Shown here in pieces: positions 20,829-30,800 of a DNA stretch of 64,000 bases. Position numbers and translations under genes: made by a program. The stretch spans positions 117,501 through 181,500 of the forward strand of contig JACEFZ010022420.1 of the NCBI GenBank assembly GCA_014155875.1. The letters run 5' to 3'. The first letter of the stretch is position 1. Each line of letters opens with the position of its first letter. Source of the DNA: Cepaea nemoralis (lineage: Eukaryota > Mollusca > Gastropoda > Stylommatophora > Helicidae). The notes under the pieces were generated by a model. The model was not told where the DNA came from. It worked only from the letters and a program-made list of their open reading frames with translations, and searched no databases.

Positions 20829-23562
20829 AGCGAACATCTCTCTCAAAGCCATCTCAGCAAAATATAAAAGAACAGTAAATCAAACAACAAGAGATTGTTG
20901 GAGGGAAAAAACAGAAAACCTGAATTTTGACAGGGATGGAAACAAACTATGGAAACTAGTGAAAGCCATGAACAATGAAGGACCTAGAAACAAACAAATA
21001 ACAATTAAACAAGGAAATGCCTTGCTTACAGGAAAAAAGGCAGCAAATGCACTAATGGAACACTATGCAAATGCAAACCACATTGATATTACAACCGAAC
21101 AGAAGAAAGCAATCAAAGACAAACAGATACATCATAGAAATACAGAGACAGCAGCAGAATATATGATGGCAAATCTAACAATGGAAGAAATGGAACAGGC
21201 AATGAATACCCTAAAAAAGAAGAAATCACCAGGAAAGGATGGAATCACAAATGAAATGCTAATAGGACTAGGCACCAAGGCAAAGAAGAAACTACTAGCA
21301 GTCCTAAATTACAGCTGGAAGAGAGGAATAGTCCCACAGGCATGGAAGGAAGCTATACTAATACCAGTCCCAAAGAAAGGAAAAGACCTGGAAGAACCAA
21401 ATGGCTATCGACCTATCAGTCTACTTAGCTGTGTAGGAAAATTAATGGAACGCATTATCAATGGCAGGCTAACATGGCATCTGGAAGAAAACAAACTCTT
21501 AACACCACACCAAGCAGGATTCAGAAAGTACAGATCCACTGAAGATCAAATAACCTATATAGCTCAGGAAATAGAGGATGCCTTCCAAGAGAAAAAGCAC
21601 ACACTAGCGGTCTGGATAGATTTAGAAAAAGCATTTGATAAAGTATGGAAGGAAGGACTGAAAGTAAAACTGCAAAAAATGCATGTTTGTGGGAAAATGT
21701 ATAAATGGATCAGCCACTACCTTGAGAACAGAACTGCCAGGACAAAAGTACAAGGACAAACAAGCAAAATGATGCTGTTGGAGCAAGGTGTCCCCCAAGG
21801 AGGAGTTCTTTCACCAACATTATTCCTAGCATATATAAATGACATCACGGAAAATTTTCCAGCCAGAGTACACACATCCTCCTTTGCAGATGACCTAGCC
21901 ATATGGACATCTGAAGAATATATTAGTACAGCTAACAGCAGAATACAGCAAGCCTTATTAGCACTAGAGGACTGGTCAAAATCATGGCTAGTGAAGATAA
22001 GTGAGGAGAAAACAACATGCACAGTGTTCTCCCTCTCAAATAAAACTCAGCAACCTAAGCTGGTATTGAATGGAAAAATATTGCGCCATGAAGAAAATCC
22101 AAACTATCTAGGAGTCACCTTTGATCGTCGCCTGACATGGAAGACACAGGTTGAGAAAAATCGAACAAGAGCAAGGCAGAGAATGGCAATCATGAAAAAG
22201 CTTGCTGGTACAACGTGGGGAGCAGATGAGAAAGTTCTCAAGAAGTTATATACTGGACGGGTGAGGCCAGTACTGGAATATGGCATTGCAGCTTGGGCAA
22301 CAGCAGCTAAGTCAAACTTTAACAAAATAAGTAGAGTCCAAAACCAAGGAATGCGAATCATAACTGGAAGCCTGAAGACAACGCCTATTAATGAACTAGA
22401 AAAGATCACTTGTTTACAACCAATGCAGGACAGAAGAGATAGCAGAGCCCAGCAACAAGCAGAAAAATTTAGAAGATTGACAGACCACCCTATGTATAAC
22501 AGGTTTAATGGTTTTGGAAAGGGAAGACTGAAGCGTAGCAACTTTGTAGAAACTGCAAAACGAAAGATTAGGGCAGATCCCATACTTAACATATCAACAG
22601 TCAAGCCCATTTACAATGCACACAACTTCCCAGCTTGGAGACAGCAGCAACTGCCTGAGATGATAGAAAACATTCCTGGTATTGAGAAAAAGAACACTCA
22701 GAATGAAACCGAAAGAAGAAAAATAACCCTAAACTACATAAAAGAACATTACCCAAGCAGCAATTGGACCCATGCATATACAGATGGATCAGCCAAAAAT
22801 TCAATAGAAAATGGAGGAGGAGGAATTCTCCTAAATTTAAAAAATGGAGTGAAAAAAACACAGTCAGTGGCAACTGGAAAATTTTCAAGTAACTTCAAAG
22901 CGGAGGTGGAGGCTTTGAAAACTGCAGCAGAAATGCTCTTGATGGAGGAAAATAAAGAGAAGCAAATAGCTATCTTCACAGATGCAAAGTCAGCTGTCTC
23001 AATACTGAAGAGCAAAAACAGCACAGAACTAGCTGACCTAAGAGCAGCACTCCATGGTCTATGCCAGAAATCCAAAAAAGTTGTAATACAGTGGATCCCA
23101 TCACATTGCAGTATACCTGGAAATGAAGAGGCTGACAGACTAGCAAAAGAGGGCGGACGACTACCACAGCCTGACATAGACATAACCTATAATGAGGCAA
23201 AGAGGTTTATAAAAAGCACCTATAGAGCCAAATGGGAATCAGAGCATCCAGGCCACCAGAAGGATGATGCATATTACAAACTCGACCGAAGAGAACAAGT
23301 AGCAATCTTCAGACTCCGCACAGGACATAACAGGCTGAAATACCACTTGTTCAATAAACTAAAGATAGGAGATACCGATGAATGTAATTGTGGAACTGGT
23401 AAAATGACAGCTAAACATTTGCTGCAGGAGTGCCCAATATATGCAGAACAGAGAAAGATATTTTGGCCCACACCTGCTTCATTTGAGGACAAGCTCTATG
23501 GAGATATCAACAAGCTCAAGTTGACTGCAGCTTACTTTAACTACATTCAGGTTGACATTTAA
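20785..23562 (+). CDS. I-group LINE ORF2: reverse transcriptase plus RNase H, 925 codons
   Basis: Intact over 925 codons. RT motifs: 'SPGKDGITNEML' (about 148), 'PNGYRPISLLSCVGK' (205), the catalytic Asp in 'VWIDLEKAFDKVW' (D279), 'GVPQGGVLSPTLF' (335) and 'SSFADDLAIW' (FADD 367-370). An RNase H domain follows at about 660-790 with its acidic residues in 'AYTDGSAK', 'NFKAEVEAL', 'IFTDAKSA' and 'IPGNEEADRLAK'. The C-terminus has a Cys/His motif, 'CNCGTGKMTAKHLLQECP'. An EEP endonuclease with RT and RNase H points to the I group of non-LTR elements (family knowledge). The protein would copy its own RNA into a nicked target. The upstream frameshift and the chimeric endonuclease make this copy unlikely to be mobile, although the RT looks undamaged and the element recent. 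The true start would lie in the upstream endonuclease. Confidence 0.95.
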   Translation: MKMPGRQQEREQTTEANISLKAISAKYKRTVNQTTRDCWREKTENLNFDRDGNKLWKLVKAMNNEGPRNKQITIKQGNALLTGKKAANALMEHYANANHIDITTEQKKAIKDKQIHHRNTETAAEYMMANLTMEEMEQAMNTLKKKKSPGKDGITNEMLIGLGTKAKKKLLAVLNYSWKRGIVPQAWKEAILIPVPKKGKDLEEPNGYRPISLLSCVGKLMERIINGRLTWHLEENKLLTPHQAGFRKYRSTEDQITYIAQEIEDAFQEKKHTLAVWIDLEKAFDKVWKEGLKVKLQKMHVCGKMYKWISHYLENRTARTKVQGQTSKMMLLEQGVPQGGVLSPTLFLAYINDITENFPARVHTSSFADDLAIWTSEEYISTANSRIQQALLALEDWSKSWLVKISEEKTTCTVFSLSNKTQQPKLVLNGKILRHEENPNYLGVTFDRRLTWKTQVEKNRTRARQRMAIMKKLAGTTWGADEKVLKKLYTGRVRPVLEYGIAAWATAAKSNFNKISRVQNQGMRIITGSLKTTPINELEKITCLQPMQDRRDSRAQQQAEKFRRLTDHPMYNRFNGFGKGRLKRSNFVETAKRKIRADPILNISTVKPIYNAHNFPAWRQQQLPEMIENIPGIEKKNTQNETERRKITLNYIKEHYPSSNWTHAYTDGSAKNSIENGGGGILLNLKNGVKKTQSVATGKFSSNFKAEVEALKTAAEMLLMEENKEKQIAIFTDAKSAVSILKSKNSTELADLRAALHGLCQKSKKVVIQWIPSHCSIPGNEEADRLAKEGGRLPQPDIDITYNEAKRFIKSTYRAKWESEHPGHQKDDAYYKLDRREQVAIFRLRTGHNRLKYHLFNKLKIGDTDECNCGTGKMTAKHLLQECPIYAEQRKIFWPTPASFEDKLYGDINKLKLTAAYFNYIQVDI

Positions 23563-24165
23563 AGGTGCATGAAGAAGTATTTAGACTGCCACACTTCATA
23601 CCACAAGCATGTCGGTTACACAAGCCTCCCAGAGGCATGAAATGGAATATTGCTTGGATAGCAAATCCATTACGTGGAAAGTCCGAATCGAAAGCTCACT
23701 ATGTGGATGTCATCTGCAGACTGCATTCTTCTGGCTTCCGGAAGAACAGCCTATGGTGAACGGAAGGCCCAATATACGGAAGTGAGGCTAAGCAGCCATG
23801 TGCAGGACGTGACGATTCCTTGGGTGAGCCCAGTACCAGAGCGCTGTGTGTTGGCTCTGCAATTATGGAAGCCTCCTTGGATGGCGGGGAATGCCCATGG
23901 TCTGCCCCTGCCTTCCCTTGAGGGCTGACCAGGATGCCTTTGGCTGTTCTATATGGGCCAGCTGGGATGGGAGATAACACCACAACAGTGAGAGTCTAAC
24001 GTCCTAAGAAACCCCGGGAAGGTTAACCCGGTCAACAAATGCCCGCAGAAGTCGGATGTGTCGGCCTAACGGCTCAAGAACGCAGCTCTGCTGTAAACAG
24101 GCACAACGCAATCACGTCCGGAAAAAAAACAACTCCGGATGAACGCAGCAGAAGAAGAAGTATAT
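23563..24165 (+). other. LINE 3' untranslated region
   Basis: Follows the stop codon and ends in 'gcagcagaagaagaagtat', a short (GAA)n tail of the type many LINEs use. Short ORFs here overlap on both strands without recognisable domains. Confidence 0.6.
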
Positions 24166-24275
24166 TGTACTGGGTTGCCTGTTTGGGTTTACTTGAAGAA
24201 GGATTAACTTCAGTCCACTCTGGAATGATGAAGAACAACAAAGCTTGAAGAAGGATTAATCACATATAACGCTGG

Positions 24276-24570
24276 CGGTCAGCATGGCCGAATGGATAAG
24301 AGCATTTGCTCTTAAACTTCTGGAGTGCTGACGTCGAAGTAGTTGGTTCAACTCCTACACCGGTCAACTGGACTAAAATGTTGACTTCTCATCCCTAACT
24401 TGGGGTCGTAAATTACAAGTACCTCAGAAGTCAGAGTGGATTCACCTGATGGTGAGGTACACTGTTAACTGGGAAAGCTAGCTCACACGCAAAATCAGTT
24501 CCATGTACTCTTCTATAGTGGCAACCACTAGAAGCTGCATGTGTATGGGCTACGCTTGAGTTCAGTGTTG
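24276..24570 (+). mobile_element. SINE family C, best-preserved copy
   Basis: Head 'gtcagcatggccgaatggat' contains the A-box (tggccgaatgg), and the B-box is 'ggttcaactcc'. 'gctcttaaacttc' resembles a tRNA-Leu(UAA) anticodon arm (inference). Body 'gtaaattacaagtacctcag' and 'cacctgatggtgaggtacac', end 'cgcttgagttcagtgttggt'. Confidence 0.9.
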
Positions 24571-24691
24571 GTGAATAAGGATAAATACATAAATAAATAA
24601 AACAATGGATTCAACATACACAAACAAGACGATGATTTGAAATATAACAATACCAATAATTGAATGAGTTAATTTAATGTGGGAGCCTTGT

Positions 24692-24715
24692 TAGCTTAGT
24701 GGCTAGACATTTGCT
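24692..24715 (+). mobile_element. Isolated tRNA-like head fragment
   Basis: 'tagcttagtgg' fits the polymerase III A-box consensus. It is followed at once by the 22-bp minisatellite, so it may be the head of a SINE whose body was replaced by the array. Weak evidence. Confidence 0.3.
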
Positions 24716-24945
24716 TTGTCTTCATGGATCTGTATCCATGGACCTGTATCCATGTCTTCATGGACCTGTATCCAAGTCTTTATCCATGTCTTCATGGACC
24801 TGCATCCATGGCATCATGGACCTGCATCCATGTCTTCATGGACCTGCATCTATGGCATCATGGACCTGCATCCATGGCATCATGGACCTGTATCCATGTC
24901 TTCATGGACCTGCATCCATGGCATCATGGACCTGCATCCATGTCG
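24716..24945 (+). repeat. 22-bp minisatellite
   Basis: About ten units of 'catggacctgcatccatg' plus a variable tcttc/gcatc. Several frames stay open and give His/Met/Cys-rich repeats, which is not coding. Confidence 0.9.
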
Positions 24946-24954
24946 AGGCAGATT

Positions 24955-25025
24955 TAAAAAATTGAACTGAGACAACATTGCAGATATTGACATATTTCAA
25001 GCGAACGAAAGAAGAAGAAGAAAAT
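24955..25025 (+). pseudogene. I-group LINE 3'-terminal end
   Basis: 'attgcagatattgacatatt' followed by 'aagcgaacgaaagaagaag' matches the end of the fragment at 12245-12310. Only the last ~70 bp are present, abutting the 22-bp array. Confidence 0.6.
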
Positions 25026-25251
25026 TGAACTGGGCTGGCAGGTTGACCCAGCCAAAAATATGGGCACTAGAAAATGTCTTGGGAAGTACAGGCGGCCGGT
25101 GTGACACTGACCACATCATCCACCCAGTGCCGGTCAGTCTAGAAACATGTGTCCATTGCTTCTTAAGGCCTCTGAAAGAGCCCTTTATTTTACGTACTTC
25201 ACTGTTATAATGTAATGAAATTATATGTTCTGTTTGTTTGTGATGTCTGTT

Positions 25252-25510
25252 TGTTGCTGTTGACACTTATGATTTGCTGTTGACATCTATGATTTGGTGT
25301 TGACACTTGTGATTTGTTGTTGACACCTGTGATTTGCTGTTGAAAACCTGTGATTTGCTGTTGATACCTGTAAATTGCTGTTGACACCTGTGCTTTGCTG
25401 TTGACACCTATGCTTTTCTGTTGACACTTGTGCTTTGCTGTTGCTGTTGACATCTGTTATTTGCTGTTGACGCCTGTTATTTGCTGTTGACACCTGTGAG
25501 TTGCTATGTT
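25252..25510 (+). repeat. 20-bp minisatellite
   Basis: About twelve units of 'ctgttgacacctgtgatttg' with substitutions. Confidence 0.9.
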
Positions 25511-25794
25511 TATATTTCTGCTTAGGTTTACTAAAACTGAAGCAAATGAGGTGTGCAGTAATTAAAGATTTAAAGGCGAAAAGGGTGACTTTATTGCACC
25601 AAGTTTTATCTCTTGTGGCCCGGTCTCTTTCCAGGGGATGGTTTGCTGAAAGCGCCGCACAAAGCACGACCTCTAGCTCCAGCGACGACCTCCCAGAAGT
25701 CTCCAAGAAAATTGCACTCGTGAGCAGAGTCTGGAATCTAACCCACGATCTTTGTAGAACAATGCAGGCAGGTGACTACTTAACCAGGGAGCCT
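25511..25794. other. Short non-repetitive stretch
   Basis: A 113-codon ORF starts at 25501 but has no recognisable domain and runs into the SINE fragment at 25795. 25725-25790 looks like the complement of a tRNA-like head (gaatctaaccc as a B-box complement). No gene is called. Confidence 0.4.
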
Positions 25795-25920
25795 GCCTGT
25801 GTGGTAATTATGGCCAGAGACACTGGTATTGGGGACAGTTAATCCACTCGCAAAAATCTAGTGCACTAGAAGTAGTATCCCGTGTTTGGACTACGCTTGA
25901 GTTCAAAGCCAGTGAACGCT
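25795..25920 (+). mobile_element. SINE family C 3' fragment
   Basis: Contains 'gacactggtattggggaca', 'taatccactcgcaaa' and 'gtttggactacgcttgagtt', matching the last ~120 bp of family C. Confidence 0.7.
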
Positions 25921-26339
25921 TTAAAAAACCATTACCACTTCTCCAGCATTCGTTGGAGAGTCATGATCGTCAGCATCTGCCTCAGACCAATCACCAAAAG
26001 AAGAAGCAGAAGAAAGTAGATACTTATTTCAGCAATGGAGAACCTAGTTGATGTGACTAGTCAAGCATTGGAATATACCTTCCTTTAGTACAGCAATGGC
26101 GTCATCCTGTACTGTATGTTGTGTTTCGTGCATGTATTTGTTTGCTGATGAAGGCTGGTCGCCGCAACGTCCTGTATGTGTCGTGATTCTGTTCTGTAAA
26201 GCTGCATTACTTTGTGTTATTTTATATTGTTTACATTTCCACAGCTTTACCGTAGTTCCACCAAATTTTGTAGGTTATGGTTTCGATTGCACCTTCCATA
26301 ACTTCAAGCTTTCTGACTATGTTTTAAGTTTGCTGGCTG
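25921..26339. other. No gene recognised
   Basis: A 120-codon ORF (26096-26458) reads as hydrophobic, Cys- and Leu-rich sequence that ends in satellite-related repeats. I see no motif that supports a protein. Confidence 0.4.
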
Positions 26340-26892
26340 ATTTATTCTTTTTTCCCATTATTATTCTTGGTTTGTCCTGTCATTTATACCCCCTTCCTTA
26401 TCTTCTGTTTAGTATGTCCCATCTTCTTCTTCTGTCTTCTTTTTGTTCGCTCGCTTAAACCCGAGCGTAGTCCTTACACACTGCTAAAGTAGTAAAGAAC
26501 TGAGTTTTGCGTGTGGGCTTGCTTTCCCTTTTAAAGGTGTCCCTCGCCATTCAGGCGAGCCCAGTCCGACTTAAGAGGTAGTATGTCCCATCATTTATAT
26601 CTTGTTCCATTTAATTCTGTTTAGTGTGTCCCATCATTTTTACCTCCTTCCATTTAATTCTGTTTAATGTGTCCCATCATGTTTACCTCCATTTAATTCT
26701 GTTTAGTGTGTCCCATCATTTATATCTTGTTCCATTTAATTGTGTTTAGTGTGTCCCATCATTTTTACCTCCTTCCATTTAATTCTGTTTAGTGTGTCGC
26801 ATCATTTTTACCTCCTTCCATCTAATTATGTTTAGTGTCTCCTGATTTATACCTCCTTCCTTTCAATTTTGTGTACTGTGTTCCGTGATTTA
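26340..26892 (+). repeat. 43-bp satellite, diverged left flank
   Basis: Units such as 'tgtcccatcatttttacctc' plus 'cttccatttaattctgtttagtg' have a 43-bp period and align base for base with the main array at 27886. They are more diverged from one another and from the core, and are interrupted by a SINE (26455-26583) and a MITE (26896-27380). Confidence 0.85.
26455..26583 (-). mobile_element. SINE family C 3' fragment (minus)
   Basis: Plus strand 'aaacccgagcgtagtcc' and 'gtgtccctcgccattcagg' are the complement of the family C 3' end. Inserted in the satellite flank. Confidence 0.75.
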
Positions 26893-26895
26893 TAC

Positions 26896-27380
26896 CGGGT
26901 GTTTGTAAAGTCTCACTACACTTTGTATATAGAACAAATCTGTAAATTGAAGTGCATGATGTCATCAAAAAATGTGCTAAAATATTCATTAAATTAGTTA
27001 CAATAGTCCCTGCTATGGTCTAACAATGTTTTTGGAGAAGCTAGAAAGTACTACTGAAATAGTCATTAAAACAGGGGTTGGAAATGTCCACCACGGGCTT
27101 CAAGACATGACTGTAAACATCTCTTCATAATCATTGAGTAATCATCCGTATATATCAACCGCCATTTCGAAACACTTGTTCAACTAAAAAAAAATTATTT
27201 CTTCCGTTGATAACAGCATTCTATTTGGAGTGCAAGGAATTACTCCAGCTGACGACAGCCATTTGCTATATCTTGTTTCACGATGGACTGTGGAGCACAT
27301 TTTTTTAAAAATGACATCATGTACTTCATTTTTCAAATTTGTTCTACATACAAAGTGTAGTGAGACTACAAACACCTTGT
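26896..27380. mobile_element. TA-flanked MITE with ~70-bp inverted ends
   Basis: Left end 'gggtgtttgtaaagtctcac' pairs with the complement of the right end 'gtgagactacaaacacc', and the pairing continues inward for about 70 bp ('aagtgcatgatgtcat' with its partner). It is flanked by TA, as in Tc1/mariner-type insertions. No transposase is recognisable. Related to the half copy at 11300-11495. Confidence 0.85.
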
Positions 27381-27384
27381 ACCG

Positions 27385-27741
27385 CCTTCCTTATAATTCT
27401 GTTGAGTGTGCCCTGTGATGTATTCTTTCTTCTTGTTGATTCTATGTAGTGCAATCTGTTATTTATACTTTCTTCCCTAGTTTTCTAGTTAGCATGTTCT
27501 GTGATCTAAGCATCTTTATTTTTAAGTATGTTTAGTGTGTGATATCATTTATACTTCCTTTTAAGTTTGTTTAGTGTTTCCTATGATTTATATTTCTCGT
27601 GCATTCTGTTCAGCATGCTTGTAAGGTATACATCTTCCCTATTAATAATTCTATATACTGCCATCAGCAATTTATACTGTCCGCCCATGTGTTTCTGTTT
27701 GGTGTTCCTTGTGATTTATACTTCTGTTTCATGTATTCTGT
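27385..27741 (+). repeat. 43-bp satellite, diverged flank continued
   Basis: Units recognisable by 'attctgtttagtgt' and 'gatttatac' at about 43-bp spacing, with more indels than in the core. Confidence 0.75.
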
Positions 27742-27885
27742 TACCCTAGAAGTCAGAGTGAGTTCGCCTGATGGCGAGGGACACCAGTAATAGGGAAAGC
27801 TAATCCACACGCAAATATCCGTCCAGTGCACTAGAAATAGTAGCACGTATGTGGACTACGTTTGAGTTCAAAGTGAGTGAACAAA
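27742..27885 (+). mobile_element. SINE family C 3' fragment
   Basis: 'agaagtcagagtgagttcgc', 'ctgatggcgagggacacc' and 'acgtttgagttcaaagtga'. It sits between satellite units, so it was inserted into the array. Confidence 0.85.
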
Positions 27886-30800
27886 AATGTATTCTGTTTA
27901 TTGTGCCGTGTGATTTATACTTTTGTTCCATGTATTCTGTTTATTGTGCCGTGTGATTTATACTCTTGTTCCATGTATTCTGTTTATTGTGCCATGTGAT
28001 TTATACTTTTGTTCCATGTATTCTGTTTATTGTGCCGTGTGATTTATACTTTTGTTCCATGTATTCTGTTTATTGTGCCGTGTGATTTATACTCTTGTTC
28101 CATGTATTCTGTTGATTGTGCCGTGTGATTTATATTCTTGTTCCATGTATTCTGTTGATTGTGCCGTGTGATTTATACTTTTGTTCCATGTATTCTGTTT
28201 ATTGTGCCGTGTGATTTATACTCTTGTTCCATGTATTCTGTTGATTGTGCCGTGTGATTTATACTTTTGTTCCATGTATTCTGTTTATTGTGCCGTGTGA
28301 TTTATACTTTTGTTCCATGTATTCTGTTTATTGTGACGTGTGATTTATACTTTTGTTCCATGTACTCTGTTTATTGTGCAGTGTGATTTATACTCTTGTT
28401 CCATGTATTCTGTTGATTGTGCCGTGTGATTTATACTCTTGTTCCATGTATTCTGTTTATTGTGCCGTGTGATTAATACTTTTGTTCCATGTATTCTGTT
28501 TATTGTACCGTGTGATTTATACTTTTGTTCCATGTATTCTGTTTATTGTGCCGTGTGATTTATACTTTTGTTCCATGTATTCTGTTTATTATGCCGTGTG
28601 AATTATACTTTTGTTCCATGTATTCTGTTTATTGTGCCATGTGATTTATAATTTTGTTCCATGTATTCTGTTTATTGTGCCGTGTGATTTATACTTTTGT
28701 TCCATGTACTCTGTTTATTGTGCCGTGTGATTTATACTTTTGTTCCATGTATTCTGTTTATTGTGCCGTGTGATTAATACTTTTGTTCCATGTATTCTGT
28801 TTATTGTACCGTGTGATTTATACTTTTGTTCCATGTATTCTGTTTATTGTGCCGTGTGATTTATACTTTTGTTCCATGTATTCTGTTTATTATGCCGTGT
28901 GAATTATACTTTTGTTCCATGTATTCTGTTTATTGTGCCATGTGATTTATAATTTTGTTCCATGTATTCTGTTTATTGTGCCGTGTGATTTATACTTTTG
29001 TTCCATGTACTCTGTTTATTGTGCCGTGTGATTTATACTTTTGTTCCATGTATTCTGTTTATTGTGCCGTGTGATTTATACTCTTGTTCCATGTATTCTG
29101 TTTATTGTGCCGTGTGATTTATACTCTTGTTCCATGTATTCTGTTGATTGTGCCGTGTGATTTATATTCTTGTTCCATGTATTCTGTTGATTGTGCCGTG
29201 TGATTTATACTTTTGTTCCATGTATTCTGCTTATTGTGCCGTGTGATTTATACTCTTGTTCCATGTATTCTGTTGATTGTGCCGTGTGATTTATACTTTT
29301 GTTCCATGTATTCTGTTTATTGTGCCGTGTGATTTATACTTTTGTTCCATGTATTCTGTTTATTGTGACGTGTGATTTATACTTTTGTTCCATGTACTCT
29401 GTTTATTGTGCAGTGTGATTTATACTCTTGTTCCATGTATTCTGTTGATTGTGCCGTGTGATTTATACTCTTGTTCCATGTATTCTGTTTTTTTTGCCAT
29501 GTGATTTATACTTTTGTTCCATGTATTCTGTTTATTGTGCCGTGTGATTAATACTTTTGTTCCATGTATTCTGTTTATTGTGCCGTGTGATTTATACTCT
29601 TGTTCCATGTATTCTGTTTATTGTGCCGTGTGATTTATACTCTTGTTCCATGTATTCTGTTGATTGTGCCGTGTGATTTATACTCTTGTTCCATGTATTC
29701 TGTTTATTGTGCCGTGTGATTTATACTCTTGTTCCATGTATTCTGTTGATTGTGCCGTGTGATTTATACTCTTGTTCCATGTATTCTGTTTATTGTGCCG
29801 TGTGATTTATACTCTTGTTCCATGAATTCTGTTGATTGTGCCGTGTAATTTATACTCTTGTTCCATGTATTCTGTTGATTGTGCCGTGTGATTTATACTT
29901 TTGTTCCATGTATTCTGTTTATTGTGCCGTGTGATTTATACTCTTGTTCCATGTATTCTGTTGATTGTGCCATGTTATTTATACTCTTGTTCCATGTATT
30001 CTGTTTATTGTGCCGTGTGATTTATACTCTTGTTCCATGTATTCTGTTTATTGTGGCGTGTGATTTATACTCTTGTTCCATGTATTCTGTTGATTGTGGC
30101 GTGTGATTTATACTCTTGTTCCGTGTATTCTGTCTATTGTGCCGTGTGATTTATACTCTTGTTCCGTGTATTCTGTTGATTGTGCCGTGTGATTTATACT
30201 CTTGTTCCATGTATTCTGTTTATTGTGCCATGTGATTTATACTTTTGTTCCATGTATTCTGTTTATTGTGCCGTGTGATTTATACTCTTGTTCCATGTAT
30301 TCTGTTTATTGTGCCGTGTGATTTATACTCTTGTTCCATGTATTCTGTTGATTGTGCCATGTGATTTATACTCTTGTTCCATGTATTCTGTTGATTGTGC
30401 CGTGTGATTTATACTCTTGTTCCATGTATTCTATTTATTGTGCCGTGTGATTTATACTCTTGTTCCATGTATTCTGTTTATTGTGCCGTGTGATTTACAC
30501 TCTTGTTCCATGTATTCTGTTTATTGTGCCGTGTGATTTATACTTTTGTTCCATGTATTCTGTTGATTGTGCCGTGTGATTTATACTCTTGTTCCATGTA
30601 TTCTGTTTATTGTGCCGTGTGATTTATACTTTTGTTCCATGTATTCTGTTGATTGTGCCGTGTGATTTATACTCTTGTTCCATGTATTCTGTTGATTGTG
30701 CCATGTGATTTATACTCTTGTTCCATGTATTCTGTTTATTGTGCCGTGTGATTTATACTTTTGTTCCATGTATTCTGTTTATTGTGCCGTGTGATTTATA

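Noticed and set aside
22104..23200. Minus-strand ORFs of up to 168 codons opposite the LINE RT
   Set aside because: Shadows of the intact RT/RNase H ORF on the other strand, without recognisable domains.
19010..24165. Retrovirus or LTR retrotransposon
   Set aside because: An EEP endonuclease with a FADD RT and no protease, integrase or LTRs indicates a non-LTR LINE.
24276..24365. Functional tRNA-Leu gene
   Set aside because: It has A- and B-box-like sequence, but the same head is attached to the same 200-bp body at many sites, so it is a SINE head.
25501..25842. 113-codon ORF as a host gene
   Set aside because: No recognisable domain, ends in a SINE fragment and has no splice or conservation evidence.
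26096..26458. 120-codon hydrophobic ORF as a membrane protein
   Set aside because: Its C-terminal part is satellite-related sequence; hydrophobicity reflects T-rich DNA.
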